NCBI GenBank assembly: GCA_020630795.1
Contig: JAHDIK010000006.1
Coordinates: 22,555 to 86,554 of the forward strand
Reading direction: 5' to 3'
Source: Colwellia sp.
GTDB lineage: Bacteria > Pseudomonadota > Gammaproteobacteria > Enterobacterales > Alteromonadaceae
DNA: 64,000 bases
Shown here: positions 57,682-64,000 of the stretch, piece after piece
How positions within the stretch are numbered: position 1 is the first letter of the stretch
How the letters are laid out: the number at the start of each line of letters is the position of its first letter
Program-made: the position numbers and the translations under genes
The notes under the pieces: generated by a model
The model's database searches: none
What the model saw: only the letters and a program-made list of their open reading frames with translations
Told to the model about the DNA's origin: nothing

Positions 57682-59170
57682 GATTTTTTCCTTTTTTAAA
57701 TGCTCTAGGCAACACAAGATTGAAGCGAGTACCACTTGGTGACTCTGTACTGCTTTTCACATCTATTGTGCCGTTGATACGCATTAATAATTCTTTAACG
57801 ATAGTGAGGCCGAGTCCGCTACTCTTTATAACAGAACCTTCAGGAGCTGGGCCTTGATAGAAAGCTTCAAACATATTTTCAAGAACATGTTTTTCTACTC
57901 CATCACCTTGGTCAGATAAGCTAAGTAGTAAATGTTCTGCCTGCAAAGTTGCTGTAATACTAATAGTACCGTTCGTTGGCGAATATTTGATGGCGTTAGA
58001 TAAGAGATTGTCTAAAATAACGGCTAGTTGTTTACCATTGCTAAAAATAAATACGCTGTCGCAGTTGAGATCAACGGATAGGTTTTTGCGCTTTATATCT
58101 AATTTTCGTTCTAGTAACGCTTCGTTGATTATATATGGAACGTCTAGCTTTTCAGAGTCTTGTAGGCTTGTAGAATCTAATACAATATTGAAGTCTAGCA
58201 GGTCTTCAATTAGCTGCTGTAAGCGTGTTACACCACCTCGTGTGATATCAATAATTTCTTGCTGATTTTTGTTTAATGGGCCTGCAGTATTGTCATAAAG
58301 TAGCTCTGTTCCTTCTCGTATAGCCGTGAGTGGGGTTTTTAATTCATGAGATATGTGCCTGATAAAACTAGATTTTTGTAATTCTAGCGCGTGTAGTCGA
58401 GTACGCATTACTTCCAGCGCATCTATAATTTCATTGATTTCAGGAGAGCTTCTGAAATTTATGGCGTGTTCAAAACTTCCTTTTTCTAATATCTGAATTT
58501 GTTTGATCAGCTTTTTCAACGGCTTGGTGATGCGAATAATAAAGAATATGGCGATTAATACCGTAAGAGGAATAATCAGTAAGCTTTTTAACATTGTTTG
58601 CCTAACAATTCTTGCAGATGTTCTAACATCAACCGCTTGTGTAAAAATGAGCTGGTTACTTTTATTGTTAATTTCTTGGCTGGTTTTAGCTAGTTGTTTA
58701 AATTGATCTTGGATCTTAGTTAAATAAAGTGTTTCTTTGCTGGTGTTCGATAGCATGTTATGAGTTTGTTCAACTTCGCCTAAAAACTTTTCAATGATGT
58801 CTCGAAGAGACTGATCGGTATTCTTTCTTAGCTGGTCGTTAACAATATTTATAACGCGTTTTTCTTCAACGAAATAATTGCTGAGTAGCTCAGGGTCGTT
58901 CAATACAATGGATTGACTCGCATTTCGTTCCATTTTTACCAAGGTTTCACTTAGGCTTCTATTGGTTTCAGTCAGTGCGGCAGCATTAAAAATCGCGTCT
59001 TTACTTTCATTCGACAGCTGGTTCATTTGCGTCGCACTATAAAGCAGCGCAATAACCAAAGGCAGTGCGACCAAAGAGAACCCCAGTAGAGTTAGCTTTT
59101 TGATAGAAAGAGTTTCTAGCGCTGAACTTTTTACGGTGTCAGGTAGGGTTTGCTTTGAGGAATTACCCAC
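57674..59170 (-). CDS. glrK: GlrK (QseE), sensor histidine kinase
   Basis: A 498-residue kinase. Two membrane helices (about residues 28-48 and 195-215) flank a helical periplasmic sensor. HAMP follows, then the phospho-His in SFIRHISHELKTPLTAIREG, the N box NLLSNAIKYSP and G boxes DQGDGV and SSGLGLTIVKELL. It phosphorylates GlrR. The chosen start is GTG; no ATG precedes the conserved region. The order glrK-qseG-glrR matches E. coli. Confidence 0.9.
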   Translation of the reverse strand: MGNSSKQTLPDTVKSSALETLSIKKLTLLGFSLVALPLVIALLYSATQMNQLSNESKDAIFNAAALTETNRSLSETLVKMERNASQSIVLNDPELLSNYFVEEKRVINIVNDQLRKNTDQSLRDIIEKFLGEVEQTHNMLSNTSKETLYLTKIQDQFKQLAKTSQEINNKSNQLIFTQAVDVRTSARIVRQTMLKSLLIIPLTVLIAIFFIIRITKPLKKLIKQIQILEKGSFEHAINFRSSPEINEIIDALEVMRTRLHALELQKSSFIRHISHELKTPLTAIREGTELLYDNTAGPLNKNQQEIIDITRGGVTRLQQLIEDLLDFNIVLDSTSLQDSEKLDVPYIINEALLERKLDIKRKNLSVDLNCDSVFIFSNGKQLAVILDNLLSNAIKYSPTNGTISITATLQAEHLLLSLSDQGDGVEKHVLENMFEAFYQGPAPEGSVIKSSGLGLTIVKELLMRINGTIDVKSSTESPSGTRFNLVLPRAFKKGKNHE

Positions 59171-59244
59171 GTGTATGAATGCCTTGTTTTTTGAAGTTAC
59201 GCAATTGGCGTATTTTTAAGTGATTTTAACACACAAAACAAGGG

Positions 59245-59262
59245 TGTCTCCATTTGGTAACA
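59245..59262 (+). promoter_or_regulatory. Near-consensus GlrR-type box
   Basis: TGTC-N10-AACA, one base off the TGTC-N10-GACA pattern, with outer GTGTC/AACAC. It lies about 190 bases upstream of the -24/-12 element and could be a second enhancer site, or act on the divergent glrK gene. Confidence 0.4.
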
Positions 59263-59366
59263 CTAATGTTTATTATGTAATATTAATGTTATCTACTTGT
59301 TATTTAATAGAAAATATTAGTAAGATGATTGTTATAGACAGATTAATAAATATAAATTAAATTAAC

Positions 59367-59384
59367 TGTCTCTTAATAGCGACA
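59367..59384 (+). promoter_or_regulatory. Perfect GlrR-type box (TGTC-N10-GACA)
   Basis: TGTC at 59367-59370 and GACA at 59381-59384 with exactly ten bases between. This is the pattern recorded for GlrR binding at E. coli glmY. It ends 51 bases before the sigma-54 element, a usable enhancer distance. It lies next to the glrK-qseG-glrR operon. Confidence 0.65.
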
Positions 59385-59435
59385 TTTTTAAAGTGTACTT
59401 TTAATAAATTCCTTTTAAAACAATGAGATAAAAGT

Positions 59436-59450
59436 TGGTACGCCTTGTGC
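59436..59450 (+). promoter_or_regulatory. Candidate sigma-54 promoter of the EF-hand gene
   Basis: TGGTACGCCTTGTGC fits TGGCACG-N4-TTGC with the invariant GG and GC in the 12-base register. Mismatches are T for C in the -24 block and G for T in the -12 block. It reads toward the EF-hand gene at 59567, with GlrR-type boxes upstream. Confidence 0.65.
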
Positions 59451-59566
59451 AGATGTGTCGGCGGTTACAGGTTTTTAGTTTTTATAAGTGACGACTTACA
59501 AAGTAACTAAAACTAAGCAACTAACGTTTTTATCATTTAGTTATATTTTTTAAATAAGGATTTATT

Positions 59567-59890
59567 ATGAATAATATGAGTTTAGTTAAAGTATCAGTAG
59601 GTATTGTTGTTGCAGCTGCAGCTACTTTCATTGTAAACGCTAATGAAGTTTTGCCAAAGTTAGGCGAAGTAAAAAATGAAGTTCAAGAAGCTTTACCAGC
59701 AGATGATATGCCGGTTAAAACTTTTGCACAGCTTTTATCACAGTACGACGCCGATAAAGACGGCGCGTTAAGTGAAACTGAATTGTTATCTAGCGATAAC
59801 GAGGCGCTAAAAATAGCGTTTAAGAAGTTAGATGCTAACAAGGACTCAAGCATTAGTAAGTATGAGTTTACTGCTTTTACAGGCGAGTAA
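59567..59890 (+). CDS. Small periplasmic EF-hand protein
   Basis: A 107-residue protein with a signal peptide ending near residue 26 (FIVNANE). Two EF-hand loops follow: DADKDGALSETE (61-72) and DANKDSSISKYE (89-100), each with Asp at positions 1, 3 and 5 and Glu at 12. It should bind calcium or a similar cation in the periplasm. No enzyme domain is present. A TAAGGA site precedes the ATG. It lies behind a sigma-54 promoter with GlrR-type boxes, which suggests it belongs to the envelope response. Confidence 0.85.
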   Translation: MNNMSLVKVSVGIVVAAAATFIVNANEVLPKLGEVKNEVQEALPADDMPVKTFAQLLSQYDADKDGALSETELLSSDNEALKIAFKKLDANKDSSISKYEFTAFTGE

Positions 59891-59902
59891 TTAAGTAACT
59901 CC

Positions 59903-59922
59903 CTGATTTGTTATCAAATCAG
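59903..59922 (+). repeat. Hairpin in the 3' region of the EF-hand transcript
   Basis: Arms CTGATTTG and CAAATCAG around TTAT, perfect eight-base stem, 13 bases after the EF-hand stop. No T-run follows directly. A second weaker hairpin (GGATT/AATCC around a T-rich loop, 59931-59947) and the terminator at 59953 follow it. Confidence 0.6.
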
Positions 59923-59952
59923 TATGTTTAGGATTGTTTTTTAATCCGTTAC

Positions 59953-59989
59953 GCCGGTTGGTTCCCAACGCTTTACAACCGGCTTTTTT
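59953..59989 (+). terminator. Rho-independent terminator after the EF-hand gene
   Basis: Arms GCCGGTTG (59953-59960) and CAACCGGC (59976-59983), a GTTCCCAAC mini-hairpin in the loop, then six T residues. Confidence 0.9.
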
Positions 59990-60023
59990 GAAATGACGCT
60001 TTTAATAATAATAGGTGAGTTAG

Positions 60024-60356
60024 ATGCAAACTAACACTGAACAAGAAATGACACGTTACGTTGAGTTAAACAATTGGATTTTTGAAATCAAAAGTATTCG
60101 CGCAATTAGAGTAGAAAAATATGGGGAACCTTATTCGGCTACAGCTAACTTATGCGTAAATAACGACAGCGCGTACGTTGACGGTGTTATGACAAAAGAT
60201 CAAACCGACTTAGAACAGGAAGACTACACAACGTTTATGCAGCTATGCCAAAAGCTTGGTATATCTAAAGTTAAGTTTGATTCATACAACAACCAAGATG
60301 TATTTGCTAAATTACAACAAGAAGAAGCAACGGAAAAAGCAGTTCAAATCGCTTAA
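60024..60356 (+). CDS. Hypothetical 110-residue acidic protein
   Basis: No family recognised. The protein is soluble and acidic, starts MQTNTEQEMTRYVELNNW, and has a mixed alpha/beta look with VEKYGEPYSATANLCVNND in the middle and a helical Glu/Gln-rich end (KLQQEEATEKAVQIA). An AGGTGAG site lies upstream. It follows the terminator of the EF-hand gene, so it needs its own promoter, which I could not place in the 34-base gap. Confidence 0.7.
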   Translation: MQTNTEQEMTRYVELNNWIFEIKSIRAIRVEKYGEPYSATANLCVNNDSAYVDGVMTKDQTDLEQEDYTTFMQLCQKLGISKVKFDSYNNQDVFAKLQQEEATEKAVQIA

Positions 60357-60398
60357 ACGTTTAACAACGTTCATATCAAGGAAGACGGGGCACCGTGA

Positions 60399-60418
60399 GT
60401 TTGATAGGTTTATCAAAC
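60399..60418 (+). repeat. Perfect hairpin in the gap after the 110-residue protein gene
   Basis: Arms GTTTGATA and TATCAAAC around GGTT. No T-run follows, so termination is doubtful. It lies in a 154-base non-coding gap that leads to the YcxB-like gene. Confidence 0.5.
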
Positions 60419-60510
60419 AATAACGGTAAAGCAGTAATAAATTTATATTCAAACTTTCATATTGTTTAGCTAAACGATAAAATGTTTTTTTAAATTTAGT
60501 ACAGCACTTT

Positions 60511-61002
60511 ATGAATACCCCATTTATATATTCTCATACGTTTATTTTAGACAAAGCGCACTTTAACGAATGCTATAGCCAGTCGGTTGATAGTACTCCG
60601 TCTTTTAGTACCTATTTTAAGGCGATAGTATTAACGTTATTTGGTTTAGTATTAGTATTATTTAGCGATGTTAACGCCTATGCAGCATGGTTTGTTTTTG
60701 CTTTGGGTATACTGGAAGCTGTAAGTATTTACTATAAACAAGCGTGGTGGGTTATGCGCCAGTTGTTAAGTAAAGCGGCGAAAGGTGAGGTTACCTTAAC
60801 CATTGACGACAAGGGTATTTCTACAGAGTCTTTTTATGTTAAAAGCATGGTGCTTTGGGAAAACATTAAAGATTATAAAAAAACGCAACTAGGTTGGGTG
60901 ATAACACACGACTTAGGCAACAATTATATTTCAGATAGTTGTTTATCGGAAGAATCTCAGGCGTTATTTAAAGAACGTCAATCATCACAAAACGCTAATT
61001 AG
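60511..61002 (+). CDS. YcxB-like membrane protein
   Basis: A 163-residue protein with two adjacent hydrophobic segments (about residues 38-56 and 58-75). The C-terminal domain (GEVTLTIDDKGISTESFYVKSMVLWENI by pieces) resembles the YcxB-like C-terminal fold, where a small beta domain follows two membrane helices. Function unknown. It is 15 bases before the TauE-like gene and probably co-transcribed with it. Confidence 0.65.
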   Translation: MNTPFIYSHTFILDKAHFNECYSQSVDSTPSFSTYFKAIVLTLFGLVLVLFSDVNAYAAWFVFALGILEAVSIYYKQAWWVMRQLLSKAAKGEVTLTIDDKGISTESFYVKSMVLWENIKDYKKTQLGWVITHDLGNNYISDSCLSEESQALFKERQSSQNAN

Positions 61003-61017
61003 TGCTGAGTTTATTTA

Positions 61018-61890
61018 GTGAGTAATCGCCACTTAATTCGCAAACCAGTATTTATATTCCCCTTTTTCATATTTTGGGCTCTGCTTTTTTTAGTGGCACC
61101 TCAGCCATTTATTGACGTTATAGATTACGGTCAATTTTTCTTCCTTGGAATATTAGGTGCTATTTTTGCTAATTCTACCGGTGCTGGTGGCGGTGTTGTA
61201 TTTATTCCTATGTTTAATCAGTTAGGGTTTAGTGATAGTCAAGCAATCGCTACCAGCTTTGGTATTCAATGTTTTGGTATGACGGCGGGTGCCATAACGT
61301 GGTATTGCCACTACAAACAACAAAAAACAGAATTAAGGTTATGGCAAGGTTTTAAGCGTATTATTGCGATATGTAGTTTGGGGTCAGTCATTGGGCTTTG
61401 GTACGTTTATGGTATGTCGATTAACCCTCCCGCGAGTTTGCATCACAACTTTAGTTGGTTTTCGCTAATTTTAGGTATTGCGATTATCTCAACGGTTTAT
61501 TTGGTAAAGCCTCAACGTGAAAGTAGCCAATTAACTGTGGTAGATTGCGTCGTTCTTTCATTAGTCAGTCTATTTGGTGGTGCCGTTACAGCTTGGTTAT
61601 CTGTTGGTATTGGAGAGCTTGTTGCTATTTACTTAATACTAAGACGATTTGATATCACAATGGCTGTATCTGCAGCCGTTATTATTTCAGCTATTACGGT
61701 TTGGGTTGGCATATGGCAGCATGTATTAGTTGATTTTCAAGTGTATTGGCAAGTTGTTTTGTTTGCGGGGCCAGGTGCTATTATTGGTGGAATAGTTGCA
61801 AAAACATTAGTTACATTTCTTTCTGCAACACGCTTAAAATTGTTTTTTGCAATGTGGTTATTGGTCATTGGTGTAGTAGGCGTTCTTTAG
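61018..61890 (+). CDS. TauE/SafE-family membrane permease
   Basis: A 290-residue protein with about eight hydrophobic segments and the family's duplicated plan: NSTGAGGGVVFIPMFNQLGFSDSQAIATSF (in pieces) in the first half and GGAVTAWLSVGIGELVAIYLILRRFD in the second. Such permeases are linked to export of sulfite or organosulfonates, but many have unknown substrates. The sulfate genes are 8 kb away, so a sulfur role is only a possibility. The start is GTG. Confidence 0.82.
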   Translation: MSNRHLIRKPVFIFPFFIFWALLFLVAPQPFIDVIDYGQFFFLGILGAIFANSTGAGGGVVFIPMFNQLGFSDSQAIATSFGIQCFGMTAGAITWYCHYKQQKTELRLWQGFKRIIAICSLGSVIGLWYVYGMSINPPASLHHNFSWFSLILGIAIISTVYLVKPQRESSQLTVVDCVVLSLVSLFGGAVTAWLSVGIGELVAIYLILRRFDITMAVSAAVIISAITVWVGIWQHVLVDFQVYWQVVLFAGPGAIIGGIVAKTLVTFLSATRLKLFFAMWLLVIGVVGVL

Positions 61891-61913
61891 TTAACGCTTT
61901 GTTACATTACAAA

Positions 61914-61928
61914 TGAGAATTATTCTCA
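61914..61928. promoter_or_regulatory. Fur box upstream of the iron transporter
   Basis: TGAGAATTATTCTCA, a near-perfect palindrome matching the core of the Fur consensus, centred about 115 bases before the substrate-binding protein gene. It implies iron repression of the fbpA-fbpB operon. Confidence 0.85.
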
Positions 61929-62035
61929 AAAAAATTGACTAACGATACTTTCTTAATTAATCTTGCACACTTTATTAAACCTAAGTATTGGTTTAAACGT
62001 TTAAAAATTATTGGGTAAATTATTAGGTAATTGAT

Positions 62036-63034
62036 ATGTATAAAAAGATTGTAGGTGCTCTTATTTTTGTAAGCTGTTTTGCTGCAAATGCAAAACAAGA
62101 AGTTAATGTTTATTCATATCGACAGGCTTTTTTAGTTGAGCCTCTTTTTGAAAAGTTCACGAATGAAACAGGTGTTAAAGTTAATGTAGTATTTGCAAAA
62201 AAAGGTATGGCTGAGCGCTTAAAACGTGAAGGTAAGCATAGTCCTGCTGATGTTTTACTTACTACAGATATTAGTCGTTTAATCGAGTTAAAAGATCAAG
62301 GTCTATTACAAACGGTTGACTCAGAAAGAATAGAGCAAGCTATACCTGCGCAATATCAAGCTGATGACAATACATGGTTCGCTCTTACTACTCGCGTTCG
62401 AAACATATATTCAGCTAAACGTTTAGGTGAGATTGATGTTAATTACGAAGATTTAGCCGATCCAAAATGGAAGGGTAAAATTTGTACGCGTAGTGGTAAA
62501 CACCCATATAACGTAGCATTAGTTGCTTCAATGATTGCTGAACATGGTGAAGCTAAAACATTAACGTGGTTAGAGGGATTTAAACGCAACTTAGCACGCA
62601 AACCTCAAGGTAATGATCGTGGTCAAGTTCAAGCAATTCATCAGCAGTTATGTGACATATCATTAGGTAACAGTTATTACTTCGGTAAAATGCTTCAGAA
62701 TGAAAAGCAAAAAATGTGGGCAGGTGCTGTAAATATTAACTTTCCAAACCAGAAGAACCGAGGTGCTCACGTAAACATTTCTGGTATAGGCATGGCTAAG
62801 TTTGCACCTAATGCAAACAACGCAAAAGCGCTTATGGAATTCTTAGTGTCTGAGCCAGCGCAAGAGATGTATGCTGAAACCAATATGGAATATCCAGTGC
62901 GAAAAGGTGTAAAAGTTTCTAAATTTGTAGCGGAGTGGGGAGCGTTTTCTGCAGATTCATTACCTCTAGAAACTATCGCTAAATATAGAAAAGCAGCATT
63001 AGTACTATTAGATAAGGCTAAATTCGACTTATAA
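62036..63034 (+). CDS. fbpA: Ferric-iron ABC transporter substrate-binding protein (FbpA/FutA type)
   Basis: A 332-residue periplasmic protein with a signal peptide cleaved near residue 19 (AANAK). VYSYRQAFLVEPLFEKF begins the mature fold. NSYYFGKMLQ holds the paired tyrosines that bind Fe(III) in this family, and NISGIGMAKFAPN follows. It delivers iron to the FbpB permease encoded next. A Fur box lies upstream. Thiamine- or spermidine-type relatives are less likely given the Tyr pair and the Fur box. Confidence 0.9.
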   Translation: MYKKIVGALIFVSCFAANAKQEVNVYSYRQAFLVEPLFEKFTNETGVKVNVVFAKKGMAERLKREGKHSPADVLLTTDISRLIELKDQGLLQTVDSERIEQAIPAQYQADDNTWFALTTRVRNIYSAKRLGEIDVNYEDLADPKWKGKICTRSGKHPYNVALVASMIAEHGEAKTLTWLEGFKRNLARKPQGNDRGQVQAIHQQLCDISLGNSYYFGKMLQNEKQKMWAGAVNINFPNQKNRGAHVNISGIGMAKFAPNANNAKALMEFLVSEPAQEMYAETNMEYPVRKGVKVSKFVAEWGAFSADSLPLETIAKYRKAALVLLDKAKFDL

Positions 63035-63071
63035 TACGCACAATCAAATAATTATATGGTAGTACAACATA

Positions 63072-64000
63072 GTGATAACGGGCAACCGCAGCAAAGTTTG
63101 GAGAGTCGTTAGCTGGGTTATTGCAAGTATCGTTGTATTACCAATTATTGTTATGCTGGTGAGCGGTATCAGTGCCACCACCGAATTATTTTCTCATTTA
63201 TGGGATACTGTTCTTCCCACATACCTTTATAACACAATAGCTGTTGCTATTATTGTTTGTTGTTTATCTGCGTTTTTTGGTGTTGTATCGGCAGCCATTA
63301 TTACGCAAACCAATGTTCGTACCAAAGCAATTCTCAGGTGGTTACTCATGTTGCCGCTTGCAATGCCTGCCTACCTCGTTGCCTATTTATATACAGACTT
63401 ATTTGACTACGCGGGCCCTGTTCAGCGCTTTTTAAGGGCGAGCTTTGACTGGCAATCTCCTAACGATTATTGGTTTTTTGATATAAGAACAATAGGTGGG
63501 GCGGGTGTTGTTTTATCATTAGTGCTTTTTCCTTATGTATATATGCTCGCTCGAACCGCTTTTGAGCAACAAGATCAAAATTTACATCGTGCGAGTCGAT
63601 TACTTGGCCTGTCATCAACCAAAAGCTTCTTTAAAGTGGGCTTACCACTTGCTAGGCCAGCGATAGCTATAGCGTTAAGTTTGGTATTAATGGAAACGCT
63701 CGCAGACTTTGCCACTGTTCAATACTTTGCCGTTAATACGTTAACCACCGCTATTTATGACACATGGTTGGGGTATGGTGATTTACCTGCAGCTAATGCG
63801 TTAGCGAGTATTTTATTATTTATGGTTTTTGTTGCTGTAGTGCTTGAGCAAAGAGCACGCTCAAATCAACGTCATCAATCCAACCGCCCTAAACGTTCAG
63901 ATCACGTAATAGCGTTATCAACCGCTCAACAGTTTTTCGCATTAGCCTTTTGCTGGTTGTTGGTTACGTTGGGTTTTCTATTGCCTTTGGGTTTATTGGT
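63072..64000 (+). CDS. fbpB: Ferric-iron ABC transporter permease (FbpB type), N-terminal part
   Basis: An open frame from GTG 63072 to the window edge, 309 codons, no stop. Multiple hydrophobic segments and the ABC permease EAA-type motif (HRASRLLGLSSTKSFFKVGLPLARPAI by pieces) are seen. LPLAMPAYLVAYLYTD and METLADFATVQYF are typical of FbpB, which has two fused permease halves of about 500 or more residues. GTG is the first start after an in-frame stop at 63060. It follows fbpA by 37 bases. Confidence 0.9.
   Translation, partial: MITGNRSKVWRVVSWVIASIVVLPIIVMLVSGISATTELFSHLWDTVLPTYLYNTIAVAIIVCCLSAFFGVVSAAIITQTNVRTKAILRWLLMLPLAMPAYLVAYLYTDLFDYAGPVQRFLRASFDWQSPNDYWFFDIRTIGGAGVVLSLVLFPYVYMLARTAFEQQDQNLHRASRLLGLSSTKSFFKVGLPLARPAIAIALSLVLMETLADFATVQYFAVNTLTTAIYDTWLGYGDLPAANALASILLFMVFVAVVLEQRARSNQRHQSNRPKRSDHVIALSTAQQFFALAFCWLLVTLGFLLPLGLL

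Larger units (their letters stand above)
59171..59566. other. 396-base divergent control region between glrK and the EF-hand gene
   Basis: An AT-rich non-coding stretch. It holds one perfect and one near GlrR-type box and a sigma-54 -24/-12 element on the plus strand (listed separately). The predicted transcript start near 59462 leaves a leader of roughly 100 bases before the EF-hand ATG. In E. coli the sRNA gene glmY lies beside glrK; I could not recognise a GlmY sequence here. Confidence 0.6.

Overview
The window is about 64 kb of a low-GC gammaproteobacterial chromosome. The polar-flagellum and chemotaxis order (fliPQR-flhBA-flhF-flhG-fliA-cheYZAB-parC-parP-cheW-DUF2802) is the Vibrio/Alteromonadales arrangement. 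Together with the house-keeping neighbours (ribH-nusB-thiL-pgpA, serA, rpiA, glrK-qseG-glrR) it suggests a motile marine member of the Alteromonadales, perhaps Colwelliaceae. The genus cannot be fixed from sequence reading alone. No tRNA, rRNA, CRISPR array, transposase or integrase was seen.

Layout: 1-15.4 kb holds the flagellar export, number-control and chemotaxis genes, with a sigma-54 promoter before flhA. 15.5-20.3 kb holds mlaA, a very large SLBB polysaccharide-export protein and a WecA-type initiating transferase. 20.6-37.0 kb is a visibly AT-richer surface-polysaccharide locus read on the minus strand: an asparagine-synthase-like amidotransferase, a glycerol-3-phosphate cytidylyltransferase, Wzz, a tiny ORF, NeuA-NeuB-NeuC (nonulosonic/sialic acid), a formyltransferase, a NodB-type deacetylase, glycosyltransferases, Wzx, an acetyltransferase, an epimerase-like protein and Wzy. 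37.3-44.2 kb is house-keeping: ribH-nusB-thiL-pgpA, then serA, rpiA, a 5-formyl-THF cyclo-ligase and a POT peptide transporter. 44.5-48.0 kb has a TviB/TviC pair plus GalU. 48.1-54.0 kb is sulfate activation (cysD, cysN, an SLC13/RCK transporter, cysC, a DHH phosphoesterase). 54.1-59.2 kb has a HerA-like ATPase and the GlrR-QseG-GlrK envelope-sensing system. 59.5-64 kb has an EF-hand periplasmic protein, two unknown proteins, a TauE-type permease and the start of a Fur-controlled ferric-iron ABC transporter.

Working together: TviB and TviC should supply UDP-GlcNAcA and UDP-GalNAcA. GalU supplies UDP-glucose and NeuABC supplies a CMP-nonulosonate. WecA starts the lipid-linked unit, and Wzx, Wzy and Wzz flip, polymerise and set length. 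The amidotransferase, formyltransferase, deacetylase and acetyltransferase decorate the sugars. The most interesting leads are: (i) a sigma-54 promoter with a perfect GlrR-type TGTC-N10-GACA box upstream of the EF-hand gene, divergent from glrK; (ii) a DHH phosphoesterase two bases after cysC, a candidate pAp phosphatase; (iii) a deacetylase/formyltransferase pair beside the sialic-acid genes; (iv) altered catalytic motifs in the amidotransferase (SRGVDS) and the epimerase (FxxxK); and (v) tiny coupled ORFs before neuA and before the SLC13 gene.
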